Source of the DNA: Kryptolebias marmoratus
Lineage: Eukaryota > Chordata > Actinopteri > Cyprinodontiformes > Rivulidae
DNA: 64,000 nt
Reading direction: 5' to 3'
Assembly: GCF_001649575.2 (NCBI RefSeq)
Contig: NC_051433.1
Coordinates: 14,073,501 to 14,137,500 of the forward strand
The translations under genes and the position numbers were made by a program. Under the pieces are notes generated by a model. That model did not search any database. It was not told the origin of the DNA and saw only the letters and a list, made by a program, of their open reading frames with translations. Shown here piece by piece: positions 12,401-24,400 of the stretch; the first letter of the stretch is position 1, and each line of letters opens with the position of its first letter.

Positions 12401-15400
12401 CACCTCATTGATTCCCCTTTATTGCCAAGCAATGGCCCAGCTGCAGTTTGTTTGCTTTCCACTTTTCCAAGACTGTAGCCAAAGCTTCTCCTGGTTTCAG
12501 TTCAGTCGGAAAGCAGCAGGATAACGAAGCAGATGGGGGCTTTTCGTTAAAGTGCTCTTTTACTGTCATTGGCGCTTATAGTCTTTTTATTTTAATGAGC
12601 TCAGTCTGTCTTTTGAGGACATTTTTACTCTGTTACCCTACATAAACTGTGTGCGGTTTAAACTTTTTCTCTCACATATGCTTTTTGTTTTTGTGCTGTT
12701 TCTTTTTTTTTTTTTCCCCCCCACCAGACAACAGTTGTCAAAAGTAAATTTTGAGTCTCCTCCAATATCCCCGAAGACCCCAGCTTCTGCTGTCAAATGC
12801 AAAACTCCCAGAGAGAGGGGCCAGAAATCCAGCAGCTCCATTTTAAGTAACTTTTTCCAGAAGAGGCACAGATCGCCTCCCAGTAAAGAAACTCAACAGG
12901 GTGTCCAGCGGGGGGGCGGGCGAGACGCCGAGCCGCGTCCAGGAGGCGCTCATGTCTCGTTGGTGGTGAAGGAAGAGCCCGTTGACGTGGAGGACACGCC
13001 GACGAGGGGTCTGACGTCAGCGAAGCTGGAGGACGCAGCCTCGCACAGCCGGAGCCTTGGGTTTGAGATGGCACACTCCTCGTCGCCATCAAAAGATGCG
13101 AAGCCCATAATCAAAGGTGAAGGCGAACGCATCACCCAGACGATTTAGCTGCTTTTTAACACTCTGAGACCTCTAAAACCACTTAAACCTAAATGGAAGG
13201 TAAAGTAATGGCGAGGCCAAGTTAGAGCTGTAGCTGTAGGTACTGCTGGTGTTATTTATAGGCTGCAAAGAGCAATAGGAGCCTGCAAATTCAACATTAC
13301 TCACCTGTAGAAAATGGTTTGAGTTGCATAACATTTTTATGGCAGAGTTTCTCTAAAATTCCCAACACCACACTTTATTTTTAATATTCGAATTATAATT
13401 ATTTACATTGAATTCCTATATGTGATGATCTTGAGTGGAAGGATTTAGTCAGCAGGTGTTGCTGTTTTTAGACCTGAGCTTTATGTTGTTCTGGGATCAG
13501 CTAATCATTTCCTTTCGCATCATTAATCAGAATCCTGTTGTGGATACAATTTGTGTTTTAAGTTTTTCTGATTGAGTACGCTCTGGCTGCGTAATGAGTC
13601 TCGACTCCCAGAACCGAAAGTGGGTGATTAGTGTTGAGTGTTGATTAAGATGCTAACGACTTCTTCATGTGCATCTTTTTTTTTTTCCCCTCTCCAGTTG
13701 AGTGCCCCGTGTGTTCTGTGAGCGTGGCGCAGCATTTTATCAACAAGCATCTGGACACGTGTCTCAGCAGCGGGGAGAAGAAGGACAGCCTGAGGAGGTA
13801 GGATAACCTTTGAACTCCTCGCTGAAATAACAACGCTTTCTTTTTCTGCATTTTGATCGAGATCTGACGCTCTAAATCGACTTGCCAGACAGAAAACTGA
13901 TGGTGTTTCTGTTTATTTGTCACAAACCTATCTTAGGAAATCCTTCTGGAGTAAACAAAGTTTTTAAACATTTGTGAATAAAACTGTGATAAATATTGTA
14001 TAGCATAGCAGTGAGTGGTTAATAAAAGCTAACATTTGTTATTCTGTAACACTATTATCAATACACAACATCAGTCACAAGATTAAATCCTGTATGTAAA
14101 ATGTGTTTTTATCTCTTTTTGATTCATAAAGTGGTCTAATCTGTCAGCGTATGAACCTCGGACCTTTTGTGGGGGTCTTGCGGTGCCTCACAGTGGGACT
14201 CTGTCTGAAGCCACTTTCAGAAAATGGCTTTGTGATGTTGTTGCAAAGACAACCCCCCCACCCCCCACCCCCCCTGTAAGCTGCCTCTGATGGTTCAGAA
14301 ATCACAAATCGAGCCCAGCTCGATCTCTTCTTTCATTACTAAACCACGGCAGGCATGGAGCGCGTTGGCGCAGTTTCTCAATCCTGCAACGGACTGGTCG
14401 CACTGGTTGTGTCATCACCTCGATGCGGACTGACAGTTTTTTTTTTTTTGTGCAACATACTGTATTCTGCCAAGTAAAAAGTGGTGTTAATGTGGAAGTT
14501 TTCCCTGTTTTAATAATAAAATATATACATTTTTTTGGTACAATATCAAACCTTTATTTGATTTAGTTCAACTTGAAACAACGATTTGTTGCGCTGAACG
14601 TGTTTATTGGCTGCACCAAACACGTTATCATGTTTTCTTCCTCATTGAAGACATTAAAGGTCAGCATCATGATTGATGTGAGAGAGAGAGAGAGGAAAAA
14701 AAAACCCAAAATGTGATATTTGAGAAAGTGGTGACATTTTTGGTCATATTGCCTTTGGTGTGTGGAGATATTGATTTCACGCTTTCAGTCATTGTCACGT
14801 CTTGGCAACTAACATGAGAATCTTGTTAACTTCAAACTTGTCCTTGTTTGGGTGCACGCTCACTTAGCTTTCACTTTTTCTGCTTTGTTTTCTTTGTTCT
14901 CTGTAGGTAAAGGGGGGGTAAAATCCACCTTTTACTGAAAGTGCATTTACTAAGTGGTCATGTCACAGACGTAATTTTGGATGTTTGCTGCATAAAAATG
15001 GGGTCTTTGACATTATTTAAAAGACTGGTCCTTTTAAATTGCCTTTGAGAGTCGTTTCCCCAGGGTGCTTGATGATTTGTACTGCAGTGGTTCTGTTTGT
15101 TTAGAAATGCAAACCATTCATTTCATTTTAATTCATTAATGTCTTTATGGTCTCGCTCTGTGGAACCACTCTTTTGTAACGCTTTGGTGCATAAAGTGAG
15201 ATATTTGATTGACCTCACTTTCATCTTTTGTCCTCTGCTTGTGGGAGCTAACTTTTGCATTTAATAGTCAAAGTTTGGTACTAGAGCTGAACACAGAAAT
15301 CCAGGAATAGCTGTGTCGTAGATACACAACTGTCGTTTTTACCGAACCTAAATGTCTGCTTGTCTGTTTCAGTTCTCAGAGCAAGAGCAGACGTCCGATG

Positions 15401-18400
15401 GCGAAGTTGGTCTACAACCTGCTGTCAGTCCAGGAGCTGAAGAGGAGGTTGAAGGATTGCCATCTGTCAGTGCAGGGCTCTCGGGATCAGATGATCAAAA
15501 GACACCAGGATTTTGTCCATTTATACAACTCCCAGTGCGACTCCCTGAATCCTAAATCGGGTGAGAGAATTCAGTGTGTGTAAACGAAAGAAAAGCGGTT
15601 TTAATTGCTGAAAAGCTTCAACGAAGTGCTGCGAATAACAGAGTGTCGATGATAGAAGAGGTCCGTGTGACGTGTTTGTTTTCAGCCTTTGTGAAAGTCA
15701 GAATTGTTTGGCGGCTTTGCCGAAATGATGCATCGAAACGCCGTCCCTCATTGACAGGTTTGAGACGGGCTTAACTGCACCATTAACAGTTCCTGCTGGC
15801 AGACAATTATTGAGTTGCACTGTGTTGTTCCCCTGAATGATGATCTCTGAGCAGCTATATAAAAAATGGAGTTGGGAGAATAAAAACCCAGAATATTTTC
15901 CACCTTGTCTGCTGATCACATCATGAGGTACAGCTAAATGTCAAATATTTAAAGATGTGGGGGAACTTTGGCTAATAGTACTTTGTTGGTGCAAAAATAC
16001 TGTCTGTCAAACAGTTTTGTTTTTCGTTCTTTCTGGCATTTTTCATTAACTCAGCTGAGGAAATAAGAAGCAAATACCACTAAGAAGTTATCAGATTTAA
16101 AGGTGAAATGAAAAGTGTTTTTAAGCTAATATAGATCACAAGAGAGCCATAAAAAGGGCTTGTTTTCAGAGGCTCGCACTTTAAAAAATTTACACTCATT
16201 TAAAATTAGTAACTAAAGATTGAAAAATTACTCTGGTCTCTTTAACACTTTCTGTGATCACTCAGAAGTGTGACGTATCGAGGGCCAAACAGGAACGCCA
16301 ACAAGGCAGGAAGTAGCAAATACTGACGGTGTGGGGGTGAAATGGTTCAGTTTGTTGTAATTAATTATCTAAACCGACTCAAAACTCCAACAGCTGAGTC
16401 GTTCTTCAGCTTCCTGAAGGACAAGAAGGTTGGATGGATGAGGTTAGTTTAGCTCCTGGTGAGAAGTAGACTGACCGTGGAGTTAACGTTCTGAAGAGGA
16501 GAACCTGAAATACAAACCTTCAGTGGAAGAACCACCGCCTGTCGGACCTCCACCTGCTGCCTCCTGCTGTCAGGAAACTCCTCGCAGACTCTGTGACATC
16601 ACCGTAAAGCTCGGGGGGTTCGTCTCGTGAAATGTGGGGCTCGAGATCCCGACAGCATTGCTCCAGACTAAAATATAACTCAAGTCTTGTTAACAAAACT
16701 TGCTTCTTTTTCTGCTTTCATTTTTACTGACAAACACTGCGACAGTAACTTCCTACAGCGGTCTGCCACCGCTTCTACGTCACCAACCGAGGAGGTGACT
16801 CCTCCCAAACAATCCCCCCACTCCAGGATTTAGACACAAATACTCTAAAAACAAGTCGTTAACGTTTTAAATCAGAGAAATGGTCCACTGGAGGGTTTTA
16901 TAATACAATGGTGTTTAACTAAAAGAAAAAAACATGAAAACTTTGATATTTTATTTCGTTTCACCTTCACTGTAATAACCTTTTTGTTTGATTGGAGACC
17001 TGAACAAATTTAGCTTCTCTTTGCTCTTCTGTAATACCTCAGTTTTGCACAGCTACCTCGAGGATTCAAAACTTGTGAATAATTCATTCAATTCGGTTTT
17101 GTTTTCTCTTTGCTTTCAACAGTTGAAGTGATTGCTAAAGAGGTGGAGGCCAATGAGAAGATGAGACATCAGCTGCAGGGGAAAACAAAACCTGTACGTA
17201 ATTATCGCCATTGTTTACTGATGTTCTGTCTGTACGGGGAAGTGGTTTCTTTGTGGGAGGGCTTCATTTTATAAAAGTTAAGGCCAAACAACAGGGGAAT
17301 GTATGAGAGGTTATTTTTTCATAAAAGGCACACATTGCACATGAGCTTCACAATAACGTAGCAACTTTTGTGTTCAATTTATTCTCTTGTAGGTCATGGT
17401 TTTCTCAAAGAACCAGTCTGAGACGGAGATCGAGGAGCTGCATTCAAATTATAGTAAGTTGCTTTGTTTTTTCTCTCCGTTGGACTCTTCAGTGTGCTGA
17501 GACTGATTCTGTTTTTACACAGAAAGTAGCGTGTTTAAACACGTTTTCCTTGGAGCTGACTGTTTTTTATTACCGGTTGCAGAGTGTTTACCCTCTGTTC
17601 TCTCCCACAAACACATCCGGGAGCCCCCCCCCATTACCGCCAACACGTGGGTGACATTACACTCAGTCCTCCAGGCCGCGCCGGATTACAGTTTCTGAAA
17701 AGCACAACTTTCTAAACTGATTAGGCTTTTTTTATTATGTCGAGCAGCCACAGATGTTAGCTCTGCAGAAAGTACCAGGAGTGAGCTCGTGTCAGTTTGA
17801 CAGGGAGGTAAAAATCTGTCAAACTCGTGGTTTCGTCCACAAGTATTTGCTCCACGTTGACTGTTCTGATCTATAAATGCATGAAAATGTAAATAAACGG
17901 GCAACTTACAGCAGGTTTATTTGCGCGGGACTGATTGCAGACTAAACACCATCAAAAAACATCCAAAGAGCCAAATGTTAGCAGGTGTTTGGACCAATTT
18001 TCAAAAAGAGCGTCACCGTTTGGTCCAAACTCCTAATCTGACCGCTAAAAATCAAAAGCTACGAAGGTCGTTTGCCAACATTCTGCCATTGCAGTGAAAG
18101 TTTGGATGGACTCTAACAAACTGAAGTGTTTTGGCGAGACACTAAGAAACAAGCAATTATATCTTAAACAAAAACTGGGCAGGAATATAAATCTGGCTCA
18201 CCTTAATGAGCTGAGCACAGAGCAGCGTTTCTCCTGGCGTCAGATGGATTAAAATCGTGGAGTTGACTCGGTTCAAGAGATGCAGCAGTAATGTGCCTCA
18301 GCATCAGTCAGAATCAAACATTACCACACCACCTCCTTTTATTTAGAGTTTCTGGAAACAAGGTGATTTCCTCTTATTTCAACAGTTTTTTTCAATACAC

Positions 18401-21400
18401 ATTTTCGTTTTTTGTTGTCTTTTTGTTTTGTTCCTCTTTTTTGTGTTGGCACAAGCGGTCCTGTTTGAAAACGGTCTTTTATGTGACAATCACGGAACTG
18501 AAAACGGCACCTTATTTCTGATCAGGGTTTATTTTCGAGAACGCGGCGCAGGTGGTAAGCATTGATGTGCTGCTTCCATTTTTCCATCATTGCTTTTTTT
18601 TTTTTCTTCTTCTTCCTGCAGAAATGTGTTTAATTTTTAAAAGTGGATTTATTTCTCGTCTGCTTTCGAATAAAGTAGGAACCCCTCAATTGAAGCTATC
18701 ATCTCAAAATATCAAACTTTTTGTGGTATTTCTCACAAAACTCTGCATAACACGGGTTTGGGTCCACAAAAACCTTGGAAATCATCCCGTGCTCCAGAAA
18801 CGAATGTCTCTCAATGACAATCGCTGACAGTTTCTTATTTCTACAGCAGAAGCCTTTGTGACTGATCAATGAATTTATTTTCTGCTCTCGCAGGCAGCTC
18901 ATTCAGTGGGGGAACAGAATTTTCTAGTTTATTTTATTCTCGAGAGCTTTATAGGAATGGCAGGATGATCTGTTTAGAATAAGTGTTGCGGGGAATTAAT
19001 CTGTTCTTTTTGAAAAGCTGGATTTTCAAAATAAAAAAAAAAGAATCGAGAGACGTTTCTGACGGTGTCGTTGCAGATTTTACATTTTGATTGTGCAACT
19101 TTGATAACAAACAAGTGCTTCTTTAGAACCCCCTTATTCACATGGCACAAAAACACATTTTTTAGTAACCCTGAGGAATACTCGACTATTTATATATCAC
19201 AAGACAATTACGCAGGCATGGAGAAAGACAGAAATCTTCCCGTTTTTACCCTCATGGCTCAGGTTGAGCAAGAGCAGCAGCACCGGAGGACATAATTCAC
19301 GTCATATTGATGTGGATGAAAAGCTTGTTGGAAATAACTATGAAGAAGGTAACTTTTAAAGCGTAGAGAAATGGATGTGGCTCACAGGAGGTGGGTTCTA
19401 TAAATAGCTGCTCCGCCGTGATAACCTCTTGATTTATCAGAGGAGGATGTGGATGAGTCACTCTGCCACTGTGGGGAATGGCGACTGAGCAAATAGGAAT
19501 GTGAGCGCGCGACGTACACACGCAAACACCGCATCCACCGAGACTTTGCAACCTCTTCCCGTTCTTGACGGTTCTTTTTTTTTTTTTTTAGTGTCGGCGG
19601 CTGTTGATTCAGAAATTATTCTTTTAACCCAGAATAGCTACGTGGAATAACCTTGAGGTTCTGCTCTGTAAGAGCGTTCAGTCCTTAATGTGCACTTCCA
19701 GGTAAGGATGTAGGCAATAAAATACCAGTTTCAAAGGAACTTTTAGTATAATTTCTATGAAATGTTTTTTCTGGATGTAGTAGGCTTGAAAAAATAGGGA
19801 TATAAATGACGAAATGTTAAATTGACAGTCTTTTTCCCACCGAATATTTTTATTTTGATTATAATTTTGTAAGACTTATGTTGCTTAGGCCCCTTTCACG
19901 CTATAATGTAAAAAAAAAAATAGCCAGGCTGTGGTTGGTCTTTTTAAGGGTCATGTTGAGGTCTTCAGGCATGTATTGGGTTCTCTTGCATGAAAGAGCG
20001 TGATGGGTCAACTACCCAGCTACGTTCTAATAGGTCGTAGAGAGCGTAGTGGGGTCGTCATCCTGTCTGAAGGGACTTTTAACGGCACGTGTCCCTGCCT
20101 ATCAGGATCGGCAGTCACTCGATCATCCCACCTGTCCACAGCTAACTCCCGTAAGAGTCAAGGCCAAGTCAAGGTCATTCAGCAGTCGTTCCTCAGACGG
20201 GCTGTCTCGTCACATCAGGCGTTGGTGCGTTGATGGAAGCTCCAAAAGGCCAAATTGAAAGATCTTAGAGAAAGGAGATGCCACTGATGCGTGGCAATAA
20301 CTTGTTACTCATAAATAGTTTAGACAGCTGAAGTCGTCTTTTTAACTCGGCTGTCACGAGCATTTCTATGTTTGAGTTAGCATGAGCTGCTTTATCATTT
20401 GTCCTAGCTCTATTTAATATATTAGGAAGTCATTGGCATGTCTGTCTAAACATGTTGTAACGTAATGGAAACATTTTAGATATTCAAAACAAGTGCTAAT
20501 AATATTACTGCTTAAATTTAAGGAAAATATACAAAGTCTTTCTCCTCGTCGTCTGGTTTATGGTTTATGGTCGATGGGGACGGTAGTCTAAGTAGATCTG
20601 CCCACAACTGCTTCTCCTCAGGTTCCTCCAGGAAGGGGGAGTGCTGCTTTTCAGCCAGTGAGACATAATCTCTCCAGTGTGTCACAGGGCTGCCCCAGGA
20701 TCTCTTCCTGGAAAAAAAAAGAAAAAAAACATGACTTAAATTATTCACCTGGAAACTGTCCTGGAGGCATTCTTGACAGATCCCTGAACTGCATCAGCTC
20801 ACTCTGTGAGACACAGAGGTGCATTCAAGTAAAAATACTCCATTCCCTTTGTTTTTTTCTTTCAGCAACAATGCCGAACTTGTTTACCTCTCATCTGCCG
20901 ACGGTGGCATTCTTTATGGATTTACTAATGCGAGTTGCTATGTTTGAGCATATATCTTATTCTAGTTATTCCCTCACCATCGTGGTTCTTTGTCCTGATG
21001 CGGCGAACCAAGATTTGCATCAATTTACTGCTGAATTGCTGCCAAACATCCAAACTTCCTTTGGATGTTTTCTCAGCAGAATGAAGATGCTGTCATTGCT
21101 TATTCTATGCCACTAACTAGGAAAAAAAATACAATGTCAATGCTTATATTGTAGCTTGTATCAACACCATCATATTAATATAAAAAAAAAGACTTTCTCT
21201 CTTTCTTCTGTCTTTTTAATAATTTGAAGGTTGAAAAGAAGAAAAATCAATAGTAATCTTATTCAATTGATATATTACAGATAAAGTTGTCTGACAGTGA
21301 AATATGAGTCCTCATTCTTTATTCTGCATTAGTAGTTTTCTGAAACAATATTTATAAATTGTCAGTGCTCTACGACGTGCGTTGTGTTGGTCGGCTCTGT

Positions 21401-24400
21401 GCCGATTCGTACACTAAAAGCTCTCCATCAAATCGACATTTTCGGCAGTGATCCTCTCACTTGAGCCTCTTTCATTATATTAATCAAAGTAGCGTTCTTT
21501 GAAGGAATGCAGATTGTCCGCCGCCTTGCTTGCCAAAGTTTCATACAAAGATAAAAAGTGTAATCTGTTCGAAGTCAGAATGTGTTGAGGATAAGTCTCA
21601 GCTACTCCCACATCTCATTTTTAGCTTGGTATTTAGAAAAACAACTACATTCTAGTCATTTTTGGGTTTTGTTAAGGTCGATTATCTCTGACGACCGTCT
21701 TGAATCTGGTTGAAGTCAAAAGTTCATCAGTTGTAGATGTACGTTCATTGATTGCTTTGGTCAGAGTTTTGTTTAAATCTGTCCTCTGAATCTTGAGATA
21801 TTTTGCTGACAGACAGACAAACACTTGCAATCACACGATTGGCTGCCTTTCACTGTGGCGGTCAGTAATGACAACACATCTTCCATCAGGATTATAGCAT
21901 CAAGGTGAAAGACAAGTCCTGCATAGATTAGTTGACACTGGTTTTATTTATTTATTGCATGTTTTTCTCATGTATGTTGTTGTGTCCACAGGGAAGCAGC
22001 ACAGCAACGACTTCTCCCGGCTAATAGCGCAGGTCAGAGGTCGCATCGAGAGCACGAGACAGGCCCGTGTGAAACAGGAAGTTATTGAGGAGAAGAACGA
22101 TGTTCAGGAGTCAAACTCTACAGGTAGGACACTTTCTGAAAGAAAGATATATCATTCAGGTATCAGACAATTAAGCCTAATGTCGTCTTGTTGACAAAAT
22201 GTTTCCTATTCCGTTTTGCCTAGTTTGGATTTTAGCTTTTTGTTTTTGCCTAAAACCTTTTTATCAGCCGAGCTTTCTGCCAGGAGGTTCGACTTGACCG
22301 TGTTTGTTTTTCCCCTCCTTCAGTTCAACCTGCAGAAACAAAAATAAAAGTGGAAGATGGAGAGGATGACGAAGATCGGCCTGTAGGAGAGATTGGTCTG
22401 TCATCCAGCCCTACTTTAAGTGACGTGTCCATCAGCAGGTAAGGCAGAACCTCATCAGGACACGGGGGGAACCCTTCCTGATTTACCAGCCGCTGCGTTC
22501 TGATGCGTCCTGCATGTTGAATTTGTCTGCCTTTTAATCATAAAATATCTCAAAATTTCACAAAATAATAAATCTACTACCCTACGTTCACATAACTTTT
22601 TTTGTGAGTGTTTAATTCAAGTGTAAAATGTCTATTTTCTATTGATCTGTCATGATTCAGACGATCAGTAAAATGAGAGTGTAAAGCGTGGCCTTTGACA
22701 TATCCTTTTCTTCATAATGTTTTTTAGTGAATCCCCTCCAATCATGCATGCACAGTGTTAGAGGGAAGTTATACAGTTATTTCATCTGAGTTGAAAAGCC
22801 AAAATTAAAGGTAGATAAAACTCATAAAGGTAAATAAGCTCTTTAACTTCACTAATAATAATAGTATAGATTGCCTCTTGTCTGTGGTTTTAAGCGGGAG
22901 CTGCATTAAAACGATGATCTGACAGTCCTCTTCACACCGTTTGATCGCTTTATAAGAGTCTGTCAAACAGCAAACACTGATCTGACGTAAATGTACGGAG
23001 AATGCCCTAAAGCTTGTGGAGAACAAATCGAACTTGTCTTCTCAGTTTAGCATCAGCTCTGTATGTCTCATTGATGTCACGACAAAAAGTTTAAGCAGAT
23101 GAAGCGATAACGTGTCACAGAGCACCCGTTTCTTCAGGCGTCGCAAGAAAACTACAAACACCGTCGCCATTACCGCGCTACAGGCCGAAGCTTGAAAGCC
23201 CGTTTGTAACGACGGCCTCGCTCCGATTGCAGACACGACATTTCTGGCTGCGCACATCGACGACGGTCCTCGCCGAAGGACGCCTCCGGTCTCAATCAGC
23301 AGCTTTGGAAGAACTGACAGAAAGATGAAATGTTAAATTTTAAATGCATGTTTTGTGGTAGCTTGGGTTCCGTTCTGATCCAATTTCACAATTCATGTTG
23401 TTTTTGTTTTTTTTATTGAACAATCTGTCATTTCACGCTTCCAGTTAAATAAAAATATAAAGAAATGTACTCCCTTTAAAATAACATCTCGGGTCAGAAC
23501 ACCTTTAGACAGTTTGTTCATCTTGTAGATAACAGGGCTTTGCCACTGATAAGTAGGTTCACTGGATGTGTTTTCCTTCTGCTTTGGAAAAACCTTCTGA
23601 GGTTGACAGAGCAGGTATCATTCATCGACTGCGAACAGCAGATAAGTTGGGCACAAGTCAAGTCATTACCTTTCTGTTTTGAAATGGCAAATTCTGTGGA
23701 AGATAAAACTCTGTAAACAATGTTTCATCCTTCTCACTCTGTTCCTTTTCCATTTTTCTCCTCTTTCAGTTCGGTTTCAGACATTTTTGGGCCAGAGTCT
23801 TCTATAAACATTGAGTAAGTGATTTATGTAGTTACAATTCTTCATGTATACTTTTTCCACACTTTCGCCACTAGATGCTTTCCTTGGGCTCTTTATTTAC
23901 TTCATAAGGTGGAAAAACATAGTTTATCACTGTCTCCGTCCTGTCATCTTTACTTCTACAATTATTCCTTTCCCAGTCGCACACCAAGCCACCACAAAGA
24001 TGACATTTTGTTCTGTATGATGGCTCTTGAAACTTAAGCTCTTTACTTTTATGACTGATTTCTAAAGAAAAAGAAAGGTGGGTCAGGATTTCACTCGAGG
24101 CATTTTTCAAACGGTCGTATTGTTGACTCATGTTTCTGCAGCTGCCGGCTGCTTGTTGCAGCCGTACAAAGTGATTCATACGCTTTATATTGCCGTTTTA
24201 TATTATTTGTATCATTTTAGCATGACACAAAAAAGATTAACTTTGTTGTTTTCATTCGAGTTGTTGCCTTTTTGCCTGTACTCTACAGAAACTATTATTA
24301 GAAATTGTTTAAAAATAACCTTGAAGTAGATTATATATATAGTCTAAGAAAAGGATAACGGTTAAAAACAATCTTGTACATCACATTCATGTGGATACTG

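Noticed and set aside
16265..16800. Possible inverted repeat (GTGACGTA and GGAAGT blocks at both ends)
   Set aside because: Only short scattered matches. I could not extend the pairing as in the 33189 element.
20000..20260. Overlapping 70-77 codon frames in RAD18 intron 9
   Set aside because: Somewhat GC-richer DNA but no recognisable protein. Probably an unclassified repeat.
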